The notes under the pieces are model-generated. The model did not search any database. It worked only from the letters and a program-made list of their open reading frames with translations, and was not told where the DNA came from. This document shows, piece after piece, positions 1 to 9,503 of a DNA stretch of 64,000 nucleotides. The stretch is from Psychrilyobacter piezotolerans (GTDB taxonomy: Bacteria > Fusobacteriota > Fusobacteriia > Fusobacteriales > Fusobacteriaceae). Positions within the stretch are counted from its first letter, which is position 1, and each line of letters starts with the position of its first letter. The stretch is from assembly GCF_003391055.1 (NCBI RefSeq), contig NZ_QUAJ01000014.1:26970-90969 (forward strand), read 5' to 3'. Position numbers and translations under genes: made by a program.

Positions 1-1089
1 GTTACCCCAGTCGATAATAGATGGTCCTATAAAGTACCCCTCATCTGTTTTAACTTTTCTTCCATCAACTACAATTTCAGCTCCGTTTTCCTGGGCATAA
101 TCCAGATAATCCTCTATTTTTTTTATAGCTGCCTCTGAGATAACCGGTGGAAGATCCACTCCGGGAACCATATTTTTAGCCTTGGCAACAACTTCTCCAT
201 ACACTTCATCTATACTTCCTACACCGATCATTACTGATACAGCCATACATCTCTGCCCGGACATTCCAAAGGCAGATGAAATAATATCTCTACTTCCCGC
301 ATCCTTATTGGCATCCGGCATTACTACAATGTGGTTTTTTGCTCCACCCAATGCTAAAACTCTCTTGGAGTTAGCAGACCCTCTTTTATGAACAATTTCA
401 GCTACAGGTGTTGATCCTACAAATGATACAGCTACGATATCTTTATTGTCGCAAATCCCTTCAACAATCTCTTTTCCACCGTTAACTACGTTGAAAATTC
501 CTTCGGGTAATCCTGCCTCTTCCCAAAGTTCTGCCATTTTCATTGCTGAGATCGGTGTTAATTCAGATGGCTTTAAGATTATTGCGTTTCCAAGAGCTAT
601 TGCATTTGGAACAGTCCAGTGAGGAACCATTACCGGGAAGTTAAATGGAGTAATGGAGGCTACAACTCCTAAGGGTCTTCTCTCTTCTTTACAGTTAACC
701 CCCTTACTGACATCCTGGGTTTTCCCTGAAATTAATTGTGGGATAGAACAAGCAAATTCAGTTAATTCAATGGCCTTATCCACACCGGCATAGGCCTCTT
801 CCATTGATTTTCCATTTTCTTCACAGTTAACCACAGATAACTCTTCTCTATACTTCATGAGTAATTCTCTATATTTATAAATAACCTTAGATCTGGATTT
901 TGCAGTTAAACCTGCCCAAGATTCCTGTGCAGCCTTAGCTTTAGCTACGACTTCATCCAATTGAGCTTTGGTAGCGGCTTTAAACTCACCTATAATTTCT
1001 CCATTGATAGGAGCATAAACATCATACTTTTCTCCCATCCCCGATACAAACTTACCATTTAAATAGTTTTTAATTTCGTTATATTTCAT
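1..1089 (-). CDS. iolA: Methylmalonate-semialdehyde dehydrogenase (CoA-acylating), partial, runs off left edge
   Basis: NAD-dependent, CoA-acylating aldehyde dehydrogenase that turns malonate semialdehyde, the end product of inositol breakdown, into acetyl-CoA. The reading frame opens with ATG at 1089 behind an AGGAGGG ribosome site and is open for 363 codons to the window edge; the family is near 485 residues, so roughly the last quarter is missing. Visible hallmarks are the cofactor-binding stretch PFNFPVMVPHW, the FVGST motif, and the catalytic cysteine in GMSGQRCMA at about residue 281. It follows iolG by 9 nt, so it is the distal visible gene of the inositol operon. The aldehyde dehydrogenase family is certain; the IolA assignment rests on the motif and the operon. 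Confidence 0.93.
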   Translation of the reverse strand, partial: MKYNEIKNYLNGKFVSGMGEKYDVYAPINGEIIGEFKAATKAQLDEVVAKAKAAQESWAGLTAKSRSKVIYKYRELLMKYREELSVVNCEENGKSMEEAYAGVDKAIELTEFACSIPQLISGKTQDVSKGVNCKEERRPLGVVASITPFNFPVMVPHWTVPNAIALGNAIILKPSELTPISAMKMAELWEEAGLPEGIFNVVNGGKEIVEGICDNKDIVAVSFVGSTPVAEIVHKRGSANSKRVLALGGAKNHIVVMPDANKDAGSRDIISSAFGMSGQRCMAVSVMIGVGSIDEVYGEVVAKAKNMVPGVDLPPVISEAAIKKIEDYLDYAQENGAEIVVDGRKVKTDEGYFIGPSIIDWGN

Positions 1090-1098
1090 CTTTCCCTC

Positions 1099-2109
1099 CT
1101 AAAATATCTCAGAGATCTTCACAGGTCTCTTTTCTTCTAAAGATTTTTTTGCCGCTAACCCGATTAATACAGGTTGTAATCCGTCATTTGCATTAACAGG
1201 AACATTTTTATCATTAACTATTGCCTCTACAAATTGATTTACTTCTTCACCAAATGACTGCATATATCTCTCCAAGAAGAAATAAAGTGGTTTTTCCGAT
1301 ACAATACCGTCTTTTGTTGAGATAACTGCCTTTGACCCGCTGTCATTTGAGATGGCTACCGACCCAAGTGATCCGAACACCTCTGCTCTCTGGTCATACC
1401 CGTAAGCTGCTTCTCTGGAGTTATCGATTACACCTAAGGCTCCGTTTTTCAACTTCAATGTTATGATAGCCGTATCTATATCTCCGGCTTCTCCAATCTC
1501 AGGATTTACAAGTACTCCTCCAAGGGCATAAACTTCCTCCACTTCACTTTCAGATAAGTATCTGACCATATCAAAGTCATGAATAGTCATATCCAAAAAC
1601 ATTCCACCGGATACCTTGACATAGTCTATTCCTGGAGCTTCAGGATCTCTGGAAGTTACCTTTATGATATGAGGTGTCCCGATTTTTCCTTCTGTAACAG
1701 CATCCTTTATAGCCTTGAAATTATTATCAAATCTTCTATTGAATCCAACCTGATATTTTATCCCGGCTTTTTCTACTTCTTCTAAAACCATCTGGATCTT
1801 TGCCAGATCATGATCGATTGGTTTTTCACAGAAGATGTGCTTATTAGCTCTTGCTGCCTCTATTGATATGGATGAATGAGTATCCGTCGATGAACAGATT
1901 AAAACTGCATCGATATCTTTATTTTCCAATATTTCCTTATAATCAGTAGTTATATTTTCTATTCCAAGTTCATTGATCCACTTTATTTTATCTTCATTCA
2001 TAAATGGGTCAGCGATCATATGAACACTGGCATTTTTAACATTATTAGTGATACTTGTTGCATGTACCTGCCCTATTCTTCCTGCTCCTATAATTCCTAA
2101 TTTTAACAT
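1099..2109 (-). CDS. iolG: myo-Inositol 2-dehydrogenase
   Basis: Gfo/Idh/MocA oxidoreductase that oxidises myo-inositol to 2-keto-myo-inositol with NAD, the first step of the pathway. A Rossmann glycine motif (GIIGAGRIG) lies at residues 5-13, the EKP motif with the catalytic lysine at 95-97, and the Asp/His pair in DMTIHDFD at 173-177. The segment SRDPEAPGIDYVKVSGGMF is typical of IolG. At 336 residues it has the normal length. It sits 18 nt after iolE and 9 nt before iolA. A second family member at 9504-10526 heads the operon; this one is the better match to classical IolG because of its motif spacing and position next to iolE. Confidence 0.93.
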   Translation of the reverse strand: MLKLGIIGAGRIGQVHATSITNNVKNASVHMIADPFMNEDKIKWINELGIENITTDYKEILENKDIDAVLICSSTDTHSSISIEAARANKHIFCEKPIDHDLAKIQMVLEEVEKAGIKYQVGFNRRFDNNFKAIKDAVTEGKIGTPHIIKVTSRDPEAPGIDYVKVSGGMFLDMTIHDFDMVRYLSESEVEEVYALGGVLVNPEIGEAGDIDTAIITLKLKNGALGVIDNSREAAYGYDQRAEVFGSLGSVAISNDSGSKAVISTKDGIVSEKPLYFFLERYMQSFGEEVNQFVEAIVNDKNVPVNANDGLQPVLIGLAAKKSLEEKRPVKISEIF

Positions 2110-2127
2110 TTTTAAACTCCCCCTCTA

Positions 2128-3024
2128 TTAAAGACCTGTTTTTTCAGCAATAAATTTTCTAGCCCTTACAGCATATTCAAATGGATTGGCAAGTGCAGGA
2201 TCCTGCTCAGCTTCTACGACCATCCAACCAGTATAATCAGCATTTTCTAATATTTTAAAGAGAGGATCAAAATTAATTATTCCATCACCGGGAATAGTAA
2301 ATGCACCTTTTTTTACCCCTGTTAAAAAGGAAAGGTTGTTTTCTTTAACTTCTCCTAATATATTTTCTCTCACATCTTTTAAATGAACATGGGCAATCCT
2401 GTCTATATATTTATTTAAAACCTTTTCAACCGATGATTGAGTTCCTTCCGAGTAGTACATATGACCTGAATCAAACAATAAATAAACATTATCATCAGTC
2501 ATTTCCATGAATTTATCCACTTCTTCCGGAGTCTGAACACCCGTTCCCATATGGTGGTGAAGGGATACCTTCATTCCTTTTTCTTCCGCTAATTCAGCTA
2601 ATTTATTGTACCCGGCAGCCACTCTATTCCATTCTTCATCTGTGAAAACAGGCTTTTCATTAAAAATTGATTTATCCAGTCCCTGAATACTGTGTGACTG
2701 CTCGGAACACCCTATGACCTTAGCCCCCATAGTATGTAAAAAATCTCTATGTTTAATAAATTCAGCAATAGTTTCCTCTTCTTTTCCTACAGCAAAGAAG
2801 GTACTGAACCATGCATTGCAAATTTGAATTCCTCTGATATCTAACTTTTCTTTTAACAGATCGGTATCTTTAGGATATTTATTTCCTACTTCACTTCCGG
2901 TAAATCCGGCTAATGCCATTTCAGATACACACTGCTCAAAAGTATTTTCACTCCCTAATTCAGGCAGATCGTCATTTGTCCAAGCAATTGGTGCAATTCC
3001 TAATTTTACTTTTTTAGAATCCAT
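2128..3024 (-). CDS. iolE: Inosose (2-keto-myo-inositol) dehydratase
   Basis: Sugar-phosphate-isomerase-like TIM-barrel enzyme that dehydrates 2-keto-myo-inositol to 3D-(3,5/4)-trihydroxycyclohexane-1,2-dione, step two of the pathway. The N-terminus ([17 protein letters not shown]) is characteristic of IolE, and metal and substrate residues are visible in [22 protein letters not shown] and HVHLKDVR. Its 298 residues match the family. It is separated from iolD by 12 nt and is followed by iolG, an order in keeping with inositol operons elsewhere. No anomalies seen. Confidence 0.95.
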   Translation of the reverse strand: MDSKKVKLGIAPIAWTNDDLPELGSENTFEQCVSEMALAGFTGSEVGNKYPKDTDLLKEKLDIRGIQICNAWFSTFFAVGKEEETIAEFIKHRDFLHTMGAKVIGCSEQSHSIQGLDKSIFNEKPVFTDEEWNRVAAGYNKLAELAEEKGMKVSLHHHMGTGVQTPEEVDKFMEMTDDNVYLLFDSGHMYYSEGTQSSVEKVLNKYIDRIAHVHLKDVRENILGEVKENNLSFLTGVKKGAFTIPGDGIINFDPLFKILENADYTGWMVVEAEQDPALANPFEYAVRARKFIAEKTGL

Positions 3025-3036
3025 TTTATTCCTCCA

Positions 3037-4959
3037 TTAATATTTTTTTATTTTTTTCTTTTCCTGCTTTGATGCTTCATATGCCTTATTTATTTTTTCG
3101 TTATCAGATACCGAAGCATTCCCCACATGCCACCATGAATCATATCCATCTGTCATTGTTTTAGGCAGCACCTTTATATCTATTAATGTGGACACTGTCT
3201 GTTTTTTACTGTCTTCCAGTGCCTCTATTAACTCCTTCTCATTTTTAACATTATATGTCTTACATCCATAGGATCTTGCATTCATGGCAAAATCAATAGG
3301 GATCAGTTCCCCGTCTAAATTTCCTGTTTCTGCATTTCTATACCTGAATTCGGTTCCAAAACTTCCCATTCCATTTCCCATTTGAAGATTATTTATACAG
3401 CCAAATGCCATATTATCCATTAAGATTATATTTATCTTTTGTTTTTCTTGAATAGAAGTAACCAATTCCGAGTGCAGCATCTGATATGATCCGTCTCCAA
3501 CCAGGGCATACACCTCTTTAGCCGGTTCAGCCATTTTCACTCCCAGAGCTCCGCTGATTTCATACCCCATACAGGAATACCCGTATTCCACATGGTAGTC
3601 GTTTTCACCTCTGCTTTTCCACACTCTCTGCAGATCTCCAGGTAAACTTCCGGCAGCTCCTACAATTATGGAGTTCTCTAAATTGTTATTTAATACTCCT
3701 AAAACATTGGTCTGGGTTAAAGATGAACCGGTATTTTTCTTGAATTCTTCCAATACATGATCCAGTCCTCTTACTTCCGGAATAAAGTTTTCACCATAAG
3801 TTATATCCACCAATCTATTCCACTCTTTTTCCCAAAGTTCCTTAACATCTCTAATTTCATTTTTATATTCCGATCTATAGCTGTTTTCTAAGCTGTCTTT
3901 TAATTTTTTCAACGTTTTCCCGGCATCGGCAGTAATTTTAATCCCGTCTAATTTCTGTGAATCAAAATTTGCGATATTAATATTTAAAAACTTTACATGT
4001 GGATTTTGGAAAATCCATTTAGAAGCAGTTGTAAAATCAGTGTATCTGGTCCCAACACCTATTACAAGATCTGCGTCTCTGGCTATCCTGTTAGCTGCCA
4101 AATTCCCAGTTGTTCCCATCCCTCCCAGATTCAGATTATGATTTGAAGAAACAGCTCCTTTTCCAGCTTGAGTTTCACCAAAGGGAATATTAAACATCTC
4201 ACTGAATTCTTTAAAAATTTCTTCTGCCTGGGAATATTTGATTCCTCCCCCGCAGATTAACATAGGTTTTTTGGCTGATTTAATTGCCTCAACAGCATCC
4301 TTTATCATTGAATCTGTAGGGAGAGTTCTTTCTATCCTGTGAATTCTTTTTTTAAAGAACTCCAATGGATACTCATAATTTTCCCCCTGCACATCCTGAG
4401 GCAGTGCTATTGTCACGGCTCCTGTATTGACAGGATCCGTCAACACTCTCATGGCATTTAACAGAGCCGTCATAAGCTGCTCCGGTCTGCTGACCCTGTC
4501 CCAGTATTTAGATACAGGTTTAAAAGCATCATTTGTTGATATGGTCAAATCATGAAATTGCTCAATCTGCTGTAATACCGGATCCGGCTGTCTGGTTGCA
4601 AATACATCCCCAGGCAGCAAAAGTAATGGTATCCTGTTTGCAGATGCAGTAGCTGCAGCGGTCACCATATTTGCGGCTCCCGGTCCTACAGAACTTGTGC
4701 AGGCCATTATTTTTTTTCTCTTCTTTTGTTTTGCAAAGGCAGTTGCTGCATGAGCCATTCCCTGCTCATTTCTTCCTTGATAGACTTTTAAACCATGATT
4801 TCCTTCTTCCAAGGCCTGGCCTAATCCAAGAACATTTCCATGCCCAAAGATTGTAAAAATTCCTTCTATGAATTTACTAACTTCCCCGTCAAATTCAACA
4901 TATTGATTATCTAAAAATTTAACAAGAGCTTGAGCTGTTGTTAATTTAATTGTATTCAT
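3037..4959 (-). CDS. iolD: 3D-(3,5/4)-trihydroxycyclohexane-1,2-dione hydrolase
   Basis: Thiamine-diphosphate enzyme that opens the inositol ring to give 5-deoxy-glucuronate. It has 640 residues with the three-domain TPP-enzyme layout: an N-terminal pyrimidine-binding domain with the catalytic glutamate region ([15 protein letters not shown]), a central domain, and a C-terminal PP-binding domain with the GDGSYQM...N metal motif. The [13 protein letters not shown] stretch near residue 40 distinguishes IolD from acetolactate synthase. It lies 30 nt after iolB and 12 nt before iolE. ATG at 4959 is preceded by a GGAAGG-type ribosome site. Confidence 0.95.
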   Translation of the reverse strand: MNTIKLTTAQALVKFLDNQYVEFDGEVSKFIEGIFTIFGHGNVLGLGQALEEGNHGLKVYQGRNEQGMAHAATAFAKQKKRKKIMACTSSVGPGAANMVTAAATASANRIPLLLLPGDVFATRQPDPVLQQIEQFHDLTISTNDAFKPVSKYWDRVSRPEQLMTALLNAMRVLTDPVNTGAVTIALPQDVQGENYEYPLEFFKKRIHRIERTLPTDSMIKDAVEAIKSAKKPMLICGGGIKYSQAEEIFKEFSEMFNIPFGETQAGKGAVSSNHNLNLGGMGTTGNLAANRIARDADLVIGVGTRYTDFTTASKWIFQNPHVKFLNINIANFDSQKLDGIKITADAGKTLKKLKDSLENSYRSEYKNEIRDVKELWEKEWNRLVDITYGENFIPEVRGLDHVLEEFKKNTGSSLTQTNVLGVLNNNLENSIIVGAAGSLPGDLQRVWKSRGENDYHVEYGYSCMGYEISGALGVKMAEPAKEVYALVGDGSYQMLHSELVTSIQEKQKINIILMDNMAFGCINNLQMGNGMGSFGTEFRYRNAETGNLDGELIPIDFAMNARSYGCKTYNVKNEKELIEALEDSKKQTVSTLIDIKVLPKTMTDGYDSWWHVGNASVSDNEKINKAYEASKQEKKKIKKY

Positions 4960-4989
4960 ATTTACCCTTCCTATTTAGATTTGATATTT

Positions 4990-5775
4990 TTATTTTTCAG
5001 GCCAAATTTTATTTTCCTTATCATGCAGCCATGTATGTGCATCATCGTCAATTCGTTTTGTCCAGGGGTTTTCGTCTAAATGTCTTATCATCCAGCAATA
5101 ATACATCCCATATCCAGGGGCTGATGTTTGTGGGTGTGTAAAACCACCATCTATCATTAAAGCTGAGTTATTTTGTATTTTATATACATTTTCTCCTACA
5201 AATGCTCCTCCAAAACCCTGAGGTTTTGTGAATTTATAAAAATAAATTTCCGGCTGAGCATGACTGTGGGGTGGATAACTTGACCATTTTCCAGGATATG
5301 TTATCACTTCTCCTAAAACCATATTTGAATAGGGAGCATTTTCATATTTAAAAATATCCCTTACAAGTCTCCTTGCAGTTCCATCCATTACCCCGTCTCC
5401 AAAAATATTATCTTTGCAGTCTTCCGGGGTATATAATTTGGAATCAAATAAATTATGATTTATGGTTTTTTGAACTCCTATTTCCCCGTCTTGGATAAAC
5501 TCTATAATCACCTTTTTATCATTTGAAACATGCAGTGTGTAAGGACCGCAGTCAAAAACATTTTCCCTTTCTGCAGTCAGTTCTTTCCCTTCCCATAAAA
5601 ATTTAATTTTTCCCTGAAAAAGGATAATTGCCGTTTCTTTATCCCTGTTATATAATTCCACTTTTTCTCCAGCCTTCATTTTGTATACACCAAAATCCAT
5701 GAGCATCCCGCTGTCTTCCCTGGAAATTTGATTATATCCGTATTTAAAAACATTGTTATCTTGATTTTTAATCAT
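4990..5775 (-). CDS. iolB: 5-deoxy-glucuronate isomerase
   Basis: Bicupin isomerase converting 5-deoxy-glucuronate to 2-deoxy-5-keto-gluconate, the step after IolD. It has 261 residues. Metal-binding histidines and glutamate are visible in PPHSHAQPEIYFYKF, with a further histidine in GGFTHPQTSAPGYGMYYCW; the terminal WMIRHLDENPWTKRI is typical. It sits between the transporter permease (21 nt) and iolD (30 nt). The next pathway genes, the kinase iolC and the aldolase iolJ, are absent here and may lie beyond the left edge. Confidence 0.95.
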   Translation of the reverse strand: MIKNQDNNVFKYGYNQISREDSGMLMDFGVYKMKAGEKVELYNRDKETAIILFQGKIKFLWEGKELTAERENVFDCGPYTLHVSNDKKVIIEFIQDGEIGVQKTINHNLFDSKLYTPEDCKDNIFGDGVMDGTARRLVRDIFKYENAPYSNMVLGEVITYPGKWSSYPPHSHAQPEIYFYKFTKPQGFGGAFVGENVYKIQNNSALMIDGGFTHPQTSAPGYGMYYCWMIRHLDENPWTKRIDDDAHTWLHDKENKIWPEK

Positions 5776-5796
5776 AATTGATTCTCCCCATATAAT

Positions 5797-6819
5797 TTAA
5801 GATTTAATTTTATTCTTTCTCATATCAAATACAACTGCTGCCACTATGATAAATCCTTCTACAATTTGCTGGATAAATGCATTGATTCCCAAGAGGGTGA
5901 ATCCATTTGCCATTACTCCCAATATTAAGGCTCCTATTACAACACCCCACACAGTTCCTATCCCTCCTGAATGACTGGTTCCTCCTATTGTTGCCGCTGC
6001 TATGGCTGTAAGTTCTATCCCTGTAGCTGCTGCAGGCTGAATACTTCCACCTGTTCTTCCCATAAAGATTATTGCACACAGACCGGCCATTAACCCGGCA
6101 TAGGCATAGATAATTACTGTATTTCTTTTAACCTTAATTCCTGATATTTTTGCTGCATTTATATTTCCGCCGATTGCATAAACACTTTTCCCAAATTTGG
6201 AATAATTCATAATAATAAATGTAATAATTATCATAATTCCATAAATAATAACCGGAACAGGAATGACATTAAATATTCTCGACCCAAAAATTGTTATGGA
6301 ATGATTAATACTGCTTATTGGTTTCCCCCCTGTATACATGAGCGCTGCTCCCCTTGCTGCAGTAAACATCCCCAATGTTGCAATAAAAGCCGGCACCCCG
6401 GTATAAGCTATCAAGCCTCCATTTATGGCTCCGCATAAGGCTCCCAATAATAAAGCTACTATTATGGGCACTATTATGGGCAGTTCCGGCAAATTTGGAA
6501 ACATCCTGTCAAAGGCATCCATAGTCTGCCCTAAACTACCGGCTACAACTCCGGCAAATGCAAGAACCGAACCTACAGAAAGGTCTATTCCTTTGGAAAC
6601 AATTACAAGGAGCATCCCCAACGCCAATATTCCATAAATAGAAGCCTGGGTTATTAAATTAAATATATTTCTGATGGATAGGAAATTAGGTCTTAAAATA
6701 GATAAAACCAGTATCATAGCTATAAGAATCAAAACTATTCCATATTTTTTCAGCAATTCGTTTGTATGTTCATTCAGTAAAGATTTTTTTTCATTTTTTA
6801 TAACAGTTTCTACTGCCAT
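5797..6819 (-). CDS. Inositol/sugar ABC transporter permease (RbsC-like)
   Basis: Integral membrane permease of a carbohydrate uptake ABC transporter of the CUT2 type. It has 340 residues and about ten hydrophobic segments, with the conserved GKSVYAIGGNINAAKISGIKV cytoplasmic loop and the C-terminal TAIAAATIGGTSHSGGIGTVWG stretch of this family. It follows the ATPase by 16 nt and precedes iolB by 21 nt, so myo-inositol or an isomer is the likely substrate (compare the IatP/IbpA/IatA type of system). The substrate is inferred from the operon, not from sequence motifs. Confidence 0.9.
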   Translation of the reverse strand: MAVETVIKNEKKSLLNEHTNELLKKYGIVLILIAMILVLSILRPNFLSIRNIFNLITQASIYGILALGMLLVIVSKGIDLSVGSVLAFAGVVAGSLGQTMDAFDRMFPNLPELPIIVPIIVALLLGALCGAINGGLIAYTGVPAFIATLGMFTAARGAALMYTGGKPISSINHSITIFGSRIFNVIPVPVIIYGIMIIITFIIMNYSKFGKSVYAIGGNINAAKISGIKVKRNTVIIYAYAGLMAGLCAIIFMGRTGGSIQPAAATGIELTAIAAATIGGTSHSGGIGTVWGVVIGALILGVMANGFTLLGINAFIQQIVEGFIIVAAVVFDMRKNKIKS

Positions 6820-6835
6820 CTTTTAGCCTCCTTAA

Positions 6836-8389
6836 TTATATTAATGCTAATTCTAATTCTTCTTCATCCATAACATTTCTGTGATTATTTTTTTTATTTG
6901 TTGCATACTCCATAAGTTTCTCTTGGGTCAACATCTCATCATTATCAAGAATACCTGTTATTTTCCCCTCATGCATCACTACCACACGGTCAGCCATCCC
7001 CAAAATTTCAGGCAGTTCCGATGAAATCATTATTACACTCTTCCCTTCACAGGCCAGTTTCGATATCAACCTGTGAATTTCAGATTTTGCCCCAACATCT
7101 ATTCCCCTTGTAGGTTCATCCAAAATAAGTATATCCGGATCTGTTAAAAGCCACCTTGCAATCAATACCTTTTGCTGGTTTCCCCCGCTTAGATTCCCAA
7201 TTTTATGATTTAAGCTTGGAGTTTTTATCCCCAATGCAGATATATACTTTTCTCCGTCTTCTTTCATTTTTTTATAGTTTATTAATTTGTTGGTCTTTAT
7301 ATAGTCATCTATATTGACTATAGTCATATTGTCTTTCACCGACAGCATGGGGAAAATCCCTGTTTCTCTCCTGTCCTCTGTCAATAAGGCCATTTTATTC
7401 TTAACGGCTGTAGATGAGGAATCAATTTTTATTTTTTTATTGTCTATTAAAATTTCTCCATCAATAATCGAACGAACACCAAACAGAGCTTCCATTACCT
7501 CTGTTCTCCCGGCACCAATCAACCCGGCAAAACCTAAAATTTCTCCTTTTTTCAGGTTAAAAGAAATATTTTCAAAATGATTTCCATCACTTAAGTTTTT
7601 CACTTCTAATTTTGTTCCGGATATCTCACTGGGTGTCTTGGGAAAAAGCTCATCTATGTCACGGCCTACCATCATCTTGATCATTTCATCCATGGACATA
7701 TCTTTGCTGGGCTTGCTGCCTATATAATTCCCATCACGAAAAACCGTAATCGTATCAGCTATTTTAAATATTTCATCTAATTTATGGGAGGTATATATTA
7801 TGCTTCTTCCCTCAGATTTCAATTTAAATATTATTTTAAACAACTGGTCTATTTCCCTGTCTGTAAGTGCTGAAGTAGGTTCATCCATTATAATTAACCT
7901 GGCATCATATGATATTGCTTTTGCTATTTCTATCATTTGTATCTTTGCAACACTTAAATCTTTCATCAAAGTTTTAGGATTTATGTCCAGATTTATCATT
8001 TTCAATACTTCTACGGTATTTTTATACATAGTCTTGTGATCGATTAAACCAAATTTATTCTTGGGTTCCCTCCCAAGCCATATATTTTCCATAATAGACC
8101 TGTATAATATCGGGCTTAATTCCTGATGGATCATTGAAATTCCTGATTTTAATGCCGTTTCTGTATCATAATTTTTCATTTTTTTACCGTTAAAAATAAT
8201 CTCTCCCGATGTCTGCCTGTGTATCCCTATTATGCACTTCATAATAGTTGATTTTCCGGCACCATTTTCACCCATGAGAGCATGGATTTCTCCGGTCTTA
8301 ACCTTTAAATTAACCCCTTTCAATGCCATTACACCTGGAAATTTTTTAACTATTTTATCCATTTCTAAAATATATTCATTAACCTCCAC
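6836..8389 (-). CDS. Inositol/sugar ABC transporter ATP-binding protein (RbsA-like, two NBDs)
   Basis: Duplicated nucleotide-binding protein of a CUT2 sugar importer, 517 residues. The first domain has Walker A GENGAGKST, an LSVAKIQMIEIAKA signature and DEPTSAL. The second has the degenerate GLIGAGRTE in place of Walker A, which is usual for RbsA-type proteins, then LSGGNQQKVLIARW and DEPTRGIDVG. It couples ATP hydrolysis to the permease encoded 16 nt downstream. It is separated from the binding-protein gene by a 79-nt gap that holds a strong hairpin. The C-terminal tail beyond the second domain is acidic and Leu/Glu-rich, with no known role. Confidence 0.93.
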   Translation of the reverse strand: MEVNEYILEMDKIVKKFPGVMALKGVNLKVKTGEIHALMGENGAGKSTIMKCIIGIHRQTSGEIIFNGKKMKNYDTETALKSGISMIHQELSPILYRSIMENIWLGREPKNKFGLIDHKTMYKNTVEVLKMINLDINPKTLMKDLSVAKIQMIEIAKAISYDARLIIMDEPTSALTDREIDQLFKIIFKLKSEGRSIIYTSHKLDEIFKIADTITVFRDGNYIGSKPSKDMSMDEMIKMMVGRDIDELFPKTPSEISGTKLEVKNLSDGNHFENISFNLKKGEILGFAGLIGAGRTEVMEALFGVRSIIDGEILIDNKKIKIDSSSTAVKNKMALLTEDRRETGIFPMLSVKDNMTIVNIDDYIKTNKLINYKKMKEDGEKYISALGIKTPSLNHKIGNLSGGNQQKVLIARWLLTDPDILILDEPTRGIDVGAKSEIHRLISKLACEGKSVIMISSELPEILGMADRVVVMHEGKITGILDNDEMLTQEKLMEYATNKKNNHRNVMDEEELELALI

Positions 8390-8417
8390 TACACCACTCC
8401 TATTTAAAATTCAAAGA

Positions 8418-8450
8418 ATCTTAACTTAAAATAATATTTTAAGTTAAGAT
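8418..8450 (-). promoter_or_regulatory. Intergenic stem-loop between binding-protein and ATPase genes
   Basis: A perfect 15-bp inverted repeat (8418-8432 with 8436-8450, 3-nt loop) lies in the 79-nt gap after the binding-protein gene. It has no U-tract in the transcribed direction, so a 3'-end stabiliser or partial terminator that raises binding-protein mRNA over transporter mRNA is more likely than full termination. The structure is seen in the sequence; the role is inferred from similar hairpins in other binding-protein operons. Confidence 0.7.
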
Positions 8451-8468
8451 AATTTCAAATAATATTTT

Positions 8469-9437
8469 TTACTTAAAATCATTTAAATTTTCTTTTGTAA
8501 TAAGTTTAAATGGAATATAAGTTACTTTGTTTGCAACCGATTTTCCTTGAATAACATCGATAACATTTTTGGCTGCTGTTGCTCCCTGGCCTTTAGCATC
8601 CTGGAATACCGTAGCACTAAGTTCTCCTTTTTCTACGGAATTAAGGGCATCAGGTGTAGCATCTAATCCAATAACCTTAACATTTTTAAGTAAACCATTA
8701 TTTTTTAAAGCTTGGATTGCACCCAATGCCATCTCATCATTATTTGAAATAATTGCAGAAAGATCATCTCCATATGTTGTAATCCAGTTTTCAGCAATTG
8801 CTAATCCTTTATCTCTTTGCCATAACCCTGTTTCTTCTGCAAGTACTTTAACTTCAGGATATTTTTCTTTTATTACTTCTTTTACACCGAGAGTTCTTTT
8901 TAGGGCACCTTCATTTCCTAAAATTCCCATAAGAATTGCAATATTTCCCTTACCGTTTATTTCTTTTCCTATAAAATTCATCTGCATTTGCCCGCCTGTA
9001 ATTTCATTGGCCCCCACATAATAAACATTTTCAGGCATTTTATCTTCTTTTCCTGCATATGGATTTCTATTTACATAACACAGTGGGATTTTGGCATCCA
9101 TGGCAGCATCGGTAATAGGTCCCATAGCACTTGTATCGGTAGGAACTACTATTATAGCGTCTACATCTCTTTCTATTAACGAATGTACTAAATCCTGCTG
9201 CTTGATAACATCTTCTTTTGCATTTTCTACAATAAAATTAACATCATTTTCTTTTGCATAGGTTTGTGCAGCATCTAATATAAAGGTCTGGAATGTGTCA
9301 TTTAAATTATTTATAACATAAGCAACTGTTGGTTTTTTATCGTCTGTTTTTTTTGCTTCCTCTTTTGATGCTTCTCCGCATCCCTGGAATAATCCCATCG
9401 TCAAAACTAACCCTATTATCATTAATAATTTTTTCAT
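8469..9437 (-). CDS. Periplasmic sugar/inositol-binding lipoprotein (RbsB-like)
   Basis: Substrate-binding protein of the ABC importer, 322 residues, type 1 periplasmic-binding fold. The N-terminus is a lipoprotein signal ending in LFQGC with the lipidated cysteine at residue 20, followed by a Lys/Glu-rich linker. Two-lobe features are visible: AYVINNLNDTFQTFI, the DAIIVVPTDTSAMGP strand, the ISNNDEMALGAIQAL hinge region, and VIGLDATPDAL. It is the second gene of the operon, 66 nt after the dehydrogenase. An inositol ligand is inferred from context. Confidence 0.9.
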   Translation of the reverse strand: MKKLLMIIGLVLTMGLFQGCGEASKEEAKKTDDKKPTVAYVINNLNDTFQTFILDAAQTYAKENDVNFIVENAKEDVIKQQDLVHSLIERDVDAIIVVPTDTSAMGPITDAAMDAKIPLCYVNRNPYAGKEDKMPENVYYVGANEITGGQMQMNFIGKEINGKGNIAILMGILGNEGALKRTLGVKEVIKEKYPEVKVLAEETGLWQRDKGLAIAENWITTYGDDLSAIISNNDEMALGAIQALKNNGLLKNVKVIGLDATPDALNSVEKGELSATVFQDAKGQGATAAKNVIDVIQGKSVANKVTYIPFKLITKENLNDFK

Positions 9438-9503
9438 TAATTTTCCTCCTAAGTTAAAATCATGAAGTTACAGTAACAAAATTTCTACCCGACATCTATT
9501 TTA

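Noticed and set aside
8569..9021. Long open frames antisense to real genes (for example opposite the binding protein, accD, secF and alaS)
   Set aside because: They lack ribosome sites and family features and mirror the codon pattern of the opposite gene.
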